DNA from: Caballeronia udeis
GTDB taxonomy: Bacteria > Pseudomonadota > Gammaproteobacteria > Burkholderiales > Burkholderiaceae
Assembly: GCF_001544555.2 (NCBI RefSeq)
Contig: NZ_FCOK02000003.1
Coordinates: 1 to 64,000 of the forward strand
Length of the DNA stretch: 64,000 nucleotides
Direction of reading: 5' to 3'
Both the position numbers and the translations under genes were made by a program. Shown piece by piece: positions 56,908 to 64,000 of the stretch (the first letter of the stretch is position 1; each line of letters starts with the position of its first letter). The notes beneath the pieces are model-generated. The model was not told where the DNA came from. It saw only the letters and a program-made list of their open reading frames with translations, and made no database searches.

Positions 56908-58185
56908 ATGGATATTGTTCAGACAGGGTTTGCCGCCGATACCGGGCAGCCGCCGAAGTATGAGTCCCTAGGTTTGGCCACTTTGCTCAGAGAGGCGACT
57001 GCGGGACACGATCTGACTTCGCTTGGGGAACTATTGATCGAGCATACCCAGCGTTACGATGACCCATACGCCTTGCTCGAGTTGTCCGTCGTGCTGGAAC
57101 TCAAATACCAGAGACCGGCTGCGCTTGCGGTCCAGGCACTGGCAATTCAGACGTGCAAGCATTATCGTTTAAAGAGCGCCCGCTCGACCCGGTCGCCGGT
57201 GAAAGTGCTAGCGCTCAAGGCTCCTGGCGATCTGATGGCGAATACGCCTTTCGAATGCCTGCTCGAGAACGCCGACCTCCAGATAGAGGTGCTGTACGTC
57301 GGTCGACAGCCGCTTCAGGACGTCAGTTTGCCGGAGCATGACGTTATTCTCGTCGCCGCGTGCGCATCGGATGAAAACGCTGAGGTCCTTGCACGAATCG
57401 CCACGCTGATCAGTCATTCTGATCGCCGGGTGCTGAACCGGCCGGAGCGGATCGCACACACGACGCGTGACGCTGCATTTGCGCTGTTGGGCAAGGTCCC
57501 CTCCATTCGCATGGCGCACACGGTGCGCCTGCCCCGCGAGCGTGTCCTCGAAGCCGCGTCGGGCGCGTTCGATCTGTCGGACGTGGTGGATGGACGCTAC
57601 CCGTTCATCGTACGGCCGGTTGGATCGCACGCTGGCCAGGGACTGGTGAAGGTGTCCGACAGGCATGACCTTGCGCACTACCTGGAAGGAACGGACGCCC
57701 AGGAATATTACCTTGCACCTTTTTTCGACTATAGCGATCCGGACGGCTTGTTCCGCAAATATCGGATCGTGATGATCGAAGGAACGCCATTCCTGTGCCA
57801 TATGGGCATTTCGAGCGAATGGATGGTTCACTACCCGTACGCGGAAATGGTTGCGCATCCTGAACGCCGGGCGGAGGAAGCGCGCTTGATGGCGAACTTC
57901 GATTCCGACTTTGCGGTGCGTCACAGCAACGCGCTTCAGACGATTGCCGAATTGACTGGCCTTGATTACGTCGGATTTGACTGCGCCGAAACGAGCGATG
58001 GCCATTTGCTCATCTTTGAGATTGCCACCGCGATGGTCGTGCACGATATGGACGATCCGAACATATTTCCCTACAAGCTGCCGCAAATGCGCCGCGTCTT
58101 CGACGCCTTTAACGACATGCTGTGCCGTGCGTCTGCGGCTCCTGTGAATGCAACCGATGACGGCTCGACGAACCATGAAATCTAA
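56908..58185 (+). CDS. ATP-grasp ligase-like protein
   Basis: A 425-aa soluble protein. The first 110 residues are helical (LLREATAGHDLTSLGELLIE) and may form a TPR-like module. A pre-ATP-grasp domain follows (DVILVAACASDENAEVLARI), then the ATP-grasp fold with the P-loop-like FIVRPVGSHAGQGLVKV, the strand KYRIVMIEGTPFL and the metal-site region YVGFDCAETSDGHLLIFEIA. Such enzymes join a carboxylate to an amine through an acylphosphate. Where many relatives have E-x-N at the metal site this protein reads E-I-A. The ATG at 56908 is chosen because the fold starts there. The next gene overlaps by 11 bp. Confidence 0.78.
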   Translation: MDIVQTGFAADTGQPPKYESLGLATLLREATAGHDLTSLGELLIEHTQRYDDPYALLELSVVLELKYQRPAALAVQALAIQTCKHYRLKSARSTRSPVKVLALKAPGDLMANTPFECLLENADLQIEVLYVGRQPLQDVSLPEHDVILVAACASDENAEVLARIATLISHSDRRVLNRPERIAHTTRDAAFALLGKVPSIRMAHTVRLPRERVLEAASGAFDLSDVVDGRYPFIVRPVGSHAGQGLVKVSDRHDLAHYLEGTDAQEYYLAPFFDYSDPDGLFRKYRIVMIEGTPFLCHMGISSEWMVHYPYAEMVAHPERRAEEARLMANFDSDFAVRHSNALQTIAELTGLDYVGFDCAETSDGHLLIFEIATAMVVHDMDDPNIFPYKLPQMRRVFDAFNDMLCRASAAPVNATDDGSTNHEI

Positions 58186-59269
58186 TACATTGAATTTTTC
58201 GGGTGGCCCCGGCGCGCTTCCGGAAAGCGTGCTTGAGCAAACTCGGGAGGCCATTGCCGCATTGCCGGAGACCGGCATCTCCGTGCTCGGCATGAGTCAT
58301 CGATCAGACTGGTTCCGGTCGATACTGAACGAAGCAGAACTGAATATACGTTGCCTGCTCGGCATTTCCGACGACTACGCGGTCACGTTCATGCAGGGCG
58401 GCAGCAGTCTGCAGTTCGCGACCATTCCGATGAATTTTGCCACGAAGGCCTACGCGCCGCCGGAATACGTGACGTCTGGGTACTGGAGCGGTCGTGCGAC
58501 GTCGGAAGCGGCCAAAGTGGCCTCGATGAAGATCTCCTGGGACGGTCGCGCGACGGGCTATCGACAACTGCCCGCCCTCCATGCGCTCGACGTATCCAGT
58601 TCCGCCGCCTATCTGCACTACGTATCGAACGAGACCGTGGAAGGCTTGCAATTTCCGGTTTGCGAAGACGCCATGCCTGTACCGCTCATTGCGGACATGT
58701 CGTCCGACTTTCTGTCGAAGCCCTTCCGGCCAGAGTTATTCTCGATGATGTATGCCCATGCACAGAAAAACCTCGGTCCTGCCGGCGTGACGGTTGCGGT
58801 GATAAAGCGTTCTCTTCTCGAACGGATCCCCGATGGATTGCCGGCCATTCTCGACTTTCGCACGCACGTGTCACATGGTTCAAACTACAACACTCCCCCG
58901 GTGTTCGCGATTTATGTGATGACGTTGATTACCCGCTGGCTGCGCTTCGACGTGGGCGGTTTGCACGCCATGCAAAGCATCAATGAAAGAAAGGCGCGGC
59001 GGCTGTACGAAACACTGGATTCGTTGGGCGATGCGGTTACCGTCCACGCGGACCGTTGCTGGCGTTCACAGATGAACGCGGCTTTTACGTTCGGTGATTC
59101 GCGGCTCGACGAAGCGTTTATCGAGATGGCTCGGGAACAGGGCATTGTTGGGCTGGAGGGACATCGTTCGATCGGCGGCATGCGGGTCTCGCTATACAAC
59201 GCCGTTACGGAGCAGGCCGTGGACATCCTGACTAACGCGCTGACGGAATTCAGTTTGCATCGTGTCTGA
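58175..59269 (+). CDS. SerC-like phosphoserine aminotransferase paralogue
   Basis: A 364-aa PLP enzyme equal in length to E. coli SerC (362 aa). Conserved sites are FSGGPGALPESVLEQ at the start, SHRSDWF (substrate phosphate His/Arg), FMQGGSSLQF (PLP phosphate), the PLP lysine in AHAQKNLGPAGVT and the Arg near the C-terminus in GHRSIGGMRVSLYNAV. All are those of group V aminotransferases that use 3-phosphohydroxypyruvate. A role in ordinary serine synthesis is unlikely at this location; it may make an amino donor or building block for the ATP-grasp partner. Its start lies inside the ATP-grasp gene, so they are coupled. Confidence 0.82.
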   Translation: MKSNTLNFSGGPGALPESVLEQTREAIAALPETGISVLGMSHRSDWFRSILNEAELNIRCLLGISDDYAVTFMQGGSSLQFATIPMNFATKAYAPPEYVTSGYWSGRATSEAAKVASMKISWDGRATGYRQLPALHALDVSSSAAYLHYVSNETVEGLQFPVCEDAMPVPLIADMSSDFLSKPFRPELFSMMYAHAQKNLGPAGVTVAVIKRSLLERIPDGLPAILDFRTHVSHGSNYNTPPVFAIYVMTLITRWLRFDVGGLHAMQSINERKARRLYETLDSLGDAVTVHADRCWRSQMNAAFTFGDSRLDEAFIEMAREQGIVGLEGHRSIGGMRVSLYNAVTEQAVDILTNALTEFSLHRV

Positions 59270-59277
59270 GCATGAAA

Positions 59278-59297
59278 GCGGGCTCTAATGAGTCCGC
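59278..59297 (+). terminator. hairpin after the SerC-like gene
   Basis: GCGGGCTC and GAGTCCGC pair (one G-T) around TAAT, 9 bp after the stop. No clear T-run follows, so termination is only possible. Confidence 0.4.
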
Positions 59298-59366
59298 CCT
59301 TCAAAATTCGATTTCGCGCCCGGGCGCTCCCGAGTGGTCGATCAGTTTCCGTCGCACTTCCCCATC

Positions 59367-59567
59367 TCATATGGTCGTGCGGGGCGCGAGCAAGGTTTGT
59401 GGCAAAACGCTGGGCAGGCAGCGCAGCCACGCGAGAAAAAATACGAGCGCAAGCCATAGGCGGACGATGGCGTGCAACAGCCAGCGCAGGTTGTAGCCCG
59501 CCGCGCACAACACTGCGCCCTGCATCCAATGCGAAGCGAACCAGATCATGTTCGCCGCAGTTTGCAA
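59367..59567 (-). mobile_element. IS5-family transposase C-terminal remnant
   Basis: Reading on the minus strand, the frame contains AVLCAAGYNLRWLLHAIVRL, which matches the C-terminus of IS5-type transposases (D-A-x-H-x-x-LCAAGYN-x-RWLL). Only the last 60 or so residues are present and no catalytic residues remain. The upstream part breaks into other frames. It is a decayed fragment inside the accessory cassette. Confidence 0.7.
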
Positions 59568-59649
59568 TCGGACTCGCAGAAATTTTTTCCTCAGTATCGG
59601 GAAATCGAGCGGCTTTGCAGCGATGCAGCAGGTGAAAGAAGTTGTCTCC

Positions 59650-60220
59650 TTCAGTGCTTATTAATTGAAATTTTTCAGCTAATCGCTCAAATGCAAGCGT
59701 AGATTCGAATGAAAAGCGATGCGTTTCGATAAGTGAGGGTAATCGCTTTACCGTTTGAGGTCCTCGCGAAGTCTCAACACCCACTTCTGGCAGAAATGCA
59801 TGCAATTGGCTGAGTGATTCATACACGCTCTGCAATAAGGGCTTCACGGAGCCGCCGTAAAGCGGAGAGGATCTGCTGGTCCTCCGATTTCGGTGTGACA
59901 AAACGCATGGAGGGGCGCTGAGCAGCTTCGCAAACTGCCTCCGCATCAATTGAGTCATTCTTGCCGCTTTTAACGAATGGTCGAACGAAATGTGATGCGA
60001 GCAACTTGGGCGTGTGGCCGAGGCTCCGCAACTGGCGGCGTAAACAGTGCGAGCCCGCGCCAGCGTCCGTCGTCACACGAGAAGGCGGAAGCGCAGCGAA
60101 AAATTCGAAGAACGGCGTTCTGGACACTTTCTTCCGTAGCACTGCCTTCACGGCGCCGTCTTGACAATGGATGTGAAAATCCGCTTGCCTGGATCAATGC
60201 CGACCGTCGCAATATTCTCC
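59650..60220 (-). mobile_element. IS110-family transposase remnant, frameshifted
   Basis: On the minus strand the pieces VGIDPGKRIF (from about 60218), AVLRKKVSRTPFFEFFAALP and KNDSIDAEAVCEAAQRP (in 59819-60151) and LHAFLPEVGVETSRGPQTV (below 59819) are successive parts of an IS110 transposase. They lie in different frames, so at least two frameshifts separate them, and the C-terminal half with the Ser-containing domain is missing. It is dead. It ends about 130 bp before the fliC promoter. Confidence 0.75.
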
Positions 60221-60349
60221 AAAATATCCGTTGTGTTAATAAAACTGTCTCACGAGGTGTCAGGGCTGAAATCCTGCCGGAATCGCTGTCCCGCCTGGAT
60301 AGGCGCAAACGGATATAGATCAATCAACCGACGAATTGCGATCGACCCC

Positions 60350-60376
60350 TAAAGTTTCGAAGAGCGGGGCCGAAAA
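60350..60376 (+). promoter_or_regulatory. sigma-28 (FliA) promoter of fliC
   Basis: TAAAGTTT (60350-60357), 11 bases, GCCGAAAA (60369-60376). The -35 is identical to the FliA consensus and the -10 differs in one base from GCCGATAA, with the exact expected spacing. Transcription should start within the first bases of the 42-bp repeat, leaving a leader of about 95 bases before the fliC ATG. Confidence 0.88.
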
Positions 60377-60416
60377 CCCAAGTAGGCGGCCGGCTACCTC
60401 GCTCGGAACCGCCAGG
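60375..60416 (+). repeat. 42-bp direct repeat, right copy (fliC leader)
   Basis: Identical to 56010-56051. This copy covers the presumed transcription start and first 35 or so bases of the fliC mRNA. Downstream sequence (CAACAGGACC) differs from that after the left copy (AGCCCTTTG). Confidence 0.9.
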
Positions 60417-60476
60417 CAACAGGACCGTGCAGCAAGTAGCCATAACAGCCCTTATGTTCTTTCAGGAGAAATCCAA

Positions 60477-62000
60477 ATGCTTGGAATTAATAGCAATATC
60501 AACTCGCTGGTCGCCCAGCAGAACCTGAACGCGTCGGGAAGCGCGCTGTCGCAGGCCATCACGCGCCTGTCGTCTGGTAAGCGCATCAACAGCGCGGCAG
60601 ACGATGCAGCAGGTCTGGCGATCTCGAACCGTATGCAAACGCAGATCAACGGCTTGAACCAAGGCGTTTCGAATGCGAACGACGGCGTGTCGATGATCCA
60701 GACGGCATCGAGCGGTCTGTCGCAGATCACGTCGAGCCTGCAAACGATTCGTCAACTGGCAGTGCAGGCATCGAGCGGCTCGTTGTCGGCAAGCGACCAG
60801 GCAGCACTGCAGCAAGAAGTGGCGCAGCAAGTTGCTGAAGTGAACCGCGTGGCATCGCAAACGACGTACAACGGCAAGAACGTGCTGGACGGCTCGGCTG
60901 GCAACGTGAGCTTCCAGATCGGCGCGAACGTCGGTCAGACGATCGGCCTGAACCTGACGCAAAGCCTGTCGGCAGCTTCGCTGGGCGGCGGTATCCCGCA
61001 AAAGGGTGCAACCATCGCCTCGATCTCGGGCGTCAGCCTGACGTCCGGCGGCGTTGCTGCTGCGGCAGGGACCACCCCCGCCATCACGCAAGTCAATGTG
61101 CTCGCAGACGGCAACGGCGGCTTTACCTTCACCGACCAGAACAACCAGGCGCTGTCGACCGCCGCTTCGACGGCCCTGTTTGGCGCGAACACGACCGGCT
61201 CGACCACGCTGCCGACCCCGCTGACCCTCGTCGGCCAAGGCGCGTTTGCCGCGACGGTTCAGGCAACGGCTCAAACTGCTGCAGCAGGTTCAGCGACGAG
61301 CGGACTCGGCTTAGTCAACGCTACCAACGTCGCAACGACCACTGGCACGTATGCAGCCGCCAACGCGAGCCTGGGCTCGGTTACCGGTGTGAATTTGGCG
61401 GCTAACGGTACGGCAGCAGCGGCCGGCACTCCTGCAGCCATCACGTCGATCAATATTTTGGCCGACGGCAATGGCGGCTATAAGTTCACCGACCAGAATG
61501 GTAATGCGCTGAGCACTGCGGCCTCTCAGGCCTTGTTCACGGTTACCGGCGCCGGTCCGGCAGGTCAGGGGATCACCTTCAATGCGGCGGGTGCACTGGG
61601 CGTAACGGCTCCGACCGGTTTCGGCACGGTGAACTCGGTTGCGGGCAACTTTGGCATCGCTACGGCCAACACGCTGAATACGCCGCCGGCAGTATCGGCC
61701 ATCAACATCAGCACGACGGCAGGCGCGAACGCTGCGATGGAATCGATCGACAACGCACTCGCGACGGTCAACAACATCCAGGCAACCCTGGGTGCTGCTC
61801 AAAACCGTTTCACGTCGATCTCTTCGGCACAGCAATCGCAATCGACCGACTTGTCAGGCGCCCAGTCGCAAATCACCGACGCGAACTTCGCACAGGAAAC
61901 AGCTAACCTGAGCAGGGCGAACGTTTTGCAACAAGCGGGTATCTCGGTGCTGGCGCAAGCCAACTCCAACCCGCAGCAAGTTCTGAAGCTGCTCCAGTAA
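60477..62000 (+). CDS. fliC: flagellin
   Basis: A 507-aa filament protein. The N-terminal D0/D1 region (LGINSNINSLVAQQNLNASG, RLSSGKRINSAADDAAGLAI) and the C-terminal one (FTSISSAQQSQSTDLSGAQS to QQVLKLLQ) are canonical. The central part is longer than in the about 385-aa flagellins of pathogenic Burkholderia because a block of about 50 residues containing LADGNGG and FTDQN occurs twice. Such a surface-exposed region can vary and carry glycans. TCAGGAGAAATCCAA precedes the ATG. It is driven by the FliA promoter at 60350. Confidence 0.96.
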   Translation: MLGINSNINSLVAQQNLNASGSALSQAITRLSSGKRINSAADDAAGLAISNRMQTQINGLNQGVSNANDGVSMIQTASSGLSQITSSLQTIRQLAVQASSGSLSASDQAALQQEVAQQVAEVNRVASQTTYNGKNVLDGSAGNVSFQIGANVGQTIGLNLTQSLSAASLGGGIPQKGATIASISGVSLTSGGVAAAAGTTPAITQVNVLADGNGGFTFTDQNNQALSTAASTALFGANTTGSTTLPTPLTLVGQGAFAATVQATAQTAAAGSATSGLGLVNATNVATTTGTYAAANASLGSVTGVNLAANGTAAAAGTPAAITSINILADGNGGYKFTDQNGNALSTAASQALFTVTGAGPAGQGITFNAAGALGVTAPTGFGTVNSVAGNFGIATANTLNTPPAVSAINISTTAGANAAMESIDNALATVNNIQATLGAAQNRFTSISSAQQSQSTDLSGAQSQITDANFAQETANLSRANVLQQAGISVLAQANSNPQQVLKLLQ

Positions 62001-62016
62001 TAGCTCTTCGCGGTAA

Positions 62017-62046
62017 CGGCCGGCGCATGGCACCACGCGCCGGCCG
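62017..62046 (+). terminator. hairpin 1 after fliC
   Basis: CGGCCGGCGC and GCGCCGGCCG are perfect 10-bp arms around a 10-base loop, 16 bp after the fliC stop. No T-run follows directly. Probably protects or ends the flagellin mRNA. Confidence 0.65.
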
Positions 62047-62058
62047 AATGTGTTGCCC

Positions 62059-62090
62059 GGGGAGGCTTGCCTCCCCTACCCGTTTTACAA
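62059..62090 (+). terminator. hairpin 2 after fliC
   Basis: GGGGAGGC and GCCTCCCC are perfect 8-bp arms around TT, followed by TACCCGTTTT. Together with hairpin 1 it makes a double stop before fliD. Confidence 0.6.
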
Positions 62091-62139
62091 ACGTTTATCA
62101 TTCAGGCTCGAAAGCAAAACCGACACACGGAGCATCCCC

Positions 62140-63687
62140 ATGTCGACGATTCCCAGCGCCGCCAACACGGCCGCGGCCACAGCAGCCCAAGTCGCTGCCG
62201 CCGCAGCAGCAGCCCAAGCGGCCGCCGCGCAGTCCATCATCAGCGGGTCCACCGGTAATTCGTCACTGGATGTCTCGTCGCTCGTCACGAGTCTCGTCAA
62301 CGCAAAGGTAGCAGGCCAGACCGCCTCCCTGAGCGCACAACAGTCGAACGACAACACCAAACTTTCGGCAATCGGCGCATTGCAGGCTGCATTGTCCGCC
62401 TTGCAGGCCGGCGTCCTGCCGCTGTCCAACGGCACGACCCTCGGCCAGTTCACCGCGACCGCGAGCGGCACCGGACTGACGGCAACCGCCACCAGCGGCG
62501 CCACGGCCGGCACCTATTCCATCGGGGTAACGCAGATCGCGAGCGCGCAGACGCTCTCGTCAGCGGCATTCGGCGCGACGACAGCACTCGGCACCGGCAC
62601 GATGAATGTCTCGGTCGGCGGCCAGTCGATGAGCGTCGCCATCACGTCGGCGAACAACACGATCAGCGGCATTGCCAGCGCGATCAACTCGGCGGCGAAC
62701 AACCCGGGCGTCACGGCGACCGTCGTCACCGGCACGGACGGTGCGCATCTGGTCTTGCGCTCGTCGGCCACGGGTGCATCGAATACGATCAACGTGGGAG
62801 TCACCGGCGTCGCGAACGATGCCGGCCTGTCCAGCCTCGGCGTCACGTCCACGGCCGGCGCCAGCGGGACCGCATCGACCTTTACGTCAGCGGTGAGCAC
62901 GAAGGCGTGGACGCAATCCGCGTCCGCACAAGACGCCATGTTCACCGTCGACGGCACGGCGGGCACCAGTTCCAGCAACGCGGTGACCACCGCGGTCCAG
63001 GGCCTGACGCTCAACCTGACCACTGCGGCCATTGGCACGCCGGCGGGCACGACGCAGACAGTGACCGTGGCGCAGAACACCTCGTCTGCAGCCAGCGCAA
63101 TCAACAATTTCGTCAGCCTCTATAACGCCCTGGTCACCACTTACGGCCAGGTCGCGGGTTTCGACAGTTCGCAGGCCGCCGGCTCGCAGGGCGGCGCGCT
63201 GCTCGGCGATTCGACGTTCAACACCATCCAGAACACGCTCGCGAGTACCGTCGCCGGCGGCGTGCCGAACGGCAATTCGACCGTCTCGCTTGGGTCTATC
63301 GGCATTACACTCAACGCGGACGGCACCCTGACAGCCAACAGCACGACGCTCACGAATGCGCTCACGAGCAACCCGTCGGGCGTCTCGGCCCTGTTCAATT
63401 CGACCACCGGCGTGGCCGCGAAGCTGACGACCAGCCTGAACTCGTTCCTGGGCACGGGGGGCCTGGTCGCGAACAGCCAGAGCGCGATCAACACCGACCT
63501 GACCAGCATCGCGACGCAGCAAACTGCCTTGACTTCCTACACGGCGCAGCTCACGAGCCAGTACCAGGCGCAGTTCACAGCGCTCAATACGCTGATGGCG
63601 ACCATGAACAACAACTCGCAGTACCTGACGCAGTTGTTCGGCGGCGCCAATAGCGCGGGTGCGTTGGCATCGTCCGGCAACGCCTGA
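62140..63687 (+). CDS. fliD: flagellar filament cap protein FliD
   Basis: A 515-aa cap protein that helps flagellin assemble at the tip. After an Ala/Gln-rich start the FliD N-terminal domain is seen in STGNSSLDVSSLVTSLVNAK and ASGTGLTATATSGATAGTYS; the flagellin-hook IN motif lies in the middle and the C-terminal domain ends in a coiled coil (YTAQLTSQYQAQFTALNTLM). It starts at 62140 behind GGAG; the open frame upstream is chance. fliT follows 20 bp later. Confidence 0.93.
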   Translation: MSTIPSAANTAAATAAQVAAAAAAAQAAAAQSIISGSTGNSSLDVSSLVTSLVNAKVAGQTASLSAQQSNDNTKLSAIGALQAALSALQAGVLPLSNGTTLGQFTATASGTGLTATATSGATAGTYSIGVTQIASAQTLSSAAFGATTALGTGTMNVSVGGQSMSVAITSANNTISGIASAINSAANNPGVTATVVTGTDGAHLVLRSSATGASNTINVGVTGVANDAGLSSLGVTSTAGASGTASTFTSAVSTKAWTQSASAQDAMFTVDGTAGTSSSNAVTTAVQGLTLNLTTAAIGTPAGTTQTVTVAQNTSSAASAINNFVSLYNALVTTYGQVAGFDSSQAAGSQGGALLGDSTFNTIQNTLASTVAGGVPNGNSTVSLGSIGITLNADGTLTANSTTLTNALTSNPSGVSALFNSTTGVAAKLTTSLNSFLGTGGLVANSQSAINTDLTSIATQQTALTSYTAQLTSQYQAQFTALNTLMATMNNNSQYLTQLFGGANSAGALASSGNA

Positions 63688-63707
63688 TGGAGCCAGGATA
63701 AATCGAC

Positions 63708-64000
63708 ATGGAACAGAACAGCTTGATCGACCGCCTGCTTGAGTTGACGCTCGCAATCCAGCATGCGGCGGCCATGGCGGACTGGCAGGAAGCGGCCCGC
63801 CTGACTGAAGAGCGGACCCCGCTTTTCATGGAGTTGACGCCGGAACAGGACGCCACGGCCATGGACGCGATCAGGCGAATCCAGGAAATCGATGCCGCCA
63901 TTGCGGCCAACGCGAAGGCGACGCAGGGCGAATTACAGGTCGAATACAGCTCGGCGATGAAGAAGATCCAGGCGGCCAGCAAGTATCACCAGGCCGCCAA
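63708..64000 (+). CDS. fliT: flagellar chaperone FliT, cut by window end
   Basis: The first 97 codons are present; no stop occurs before the window ends. The product starts MEQNSLIDRLLELTLAIQHA and is wholly helical (TEERTPLFMEL, AIRRIQEIDAAIAANAKATQ), as expected of the FliT chaperone that binds FliD and, in enterics, FlhDC. AGGATAAATCGAC precedes the ATG. Position right after fliD is canonical. Confidence 0.87.
   Translation, partial: MEQNSLIDRLLELTLAIQHAAAMADWQEAARLTEERTPLFMELTPEQDATAMDAIRRIQEIDAAIAANAKATQGELQVEYSSAMKKIQAASKYHQAA

Noticed and set aside
58912..59958. 348-codon minus-strand open frame across the end of the SerC-like gene and the IS remnants
   Set aside because: The part opposite the SerC-like gene is a shadow. 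Only the stretch left of 59958 carries IS110-like pieces, and these are covered by the remnant entries.

Overview
The window is 64 kb of high-GC, gene-dense chromosome from a betaproteobacterium of the family Burkholderiaceae, most likely Paraburkholderia or Caballeronia. The evidence is gene content: a PHA-granule protein of the PhaM type, DUF3567, DUF1840 and the DUF2844/DUF3443 pair, MetH encoded as two separate proteins, small H-NS proteins with a WSGRG-type DNA-binding tail, and the motA-motB-cheY-cheA-cheW-MCP-cheR-cheD-cheB-cheY-cheZ order. The genus call is inference; no rRNA or tRNA gene is present to test it.

Layout. 0.1-9 kb: hydrolase, ferredoxin and VanZ-like genes, then a four-gene Mla-like lipid transporter operon (permease, ATPase, MCE protein, lipoprotein), all on the minus strand; divergent from it are birA and coaX (4-bp overlap) and a small membrane protein, then rfaE2. 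9-15 kb: a diiron ferritin-like/acyl-ACP-desaturase-like gene, a long gene-free stretch, and an overlapping lipid-modification operon (FAD oxidoreductase, DUF1365, cyclopropane-fatty-acid synthase, chalcone-isomerase-like protein). 15-20 kb: phaM and a catabolic set (enoyl-CoA hydratase, orphan ABC binding protein, fumarylacetoacetase-like hydrolase) divergent from an IclR regulator. 20-34 kb: DUF3108 protein, DUF3567, split metH, DUF1840, argS, SPOR-domain protein, dsbA, an SDR, and the DUF3443/DUF2844 pair.

34.5-45.8 kb is an unbroken minus-strand motility/chemotaxis operon from motA to cheZ. No flhDC lies in front of motA; a GT4 glycosyltransferase is divergent there. 46.6-55.9 kb holds ordinary small units: hns, aqpZ, a HAD phosphatase, a BadF-type kinase, tag, a tandem pair of small paralogous proteins of unknown function, rpsU and an aldo/keto reductase. 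60.3-64 kb is the flagellar filament block fliC-fliD-fliT with a clear FliA (sigma-28) promoter in front of fliC.

The most unusual part is 56.0-60.4 kb. An exact 42-bp sequence that forms the start of the fliC leader occurs a second time 4.37 kb upstream, again directly behind a sigma-28-like promoter. Between the two copies lie a short peptide gene (68 aa), an ATP-grasp ligase (425 aa), an overlapping, apparently intact second-type phosphoserine aminotransferase (SerC-like, 364 aa), and decayed IS5-like and IS110 transposase remnants next to fliC. This looks like an acquired cassette placed under, or recombined through, the flagellin promoter/leader. It is the best candidate for an undescribed system: either a ribosomally made peptide modified by an ATP-grasp ligase, or a modification pathway tied to the flagellum.
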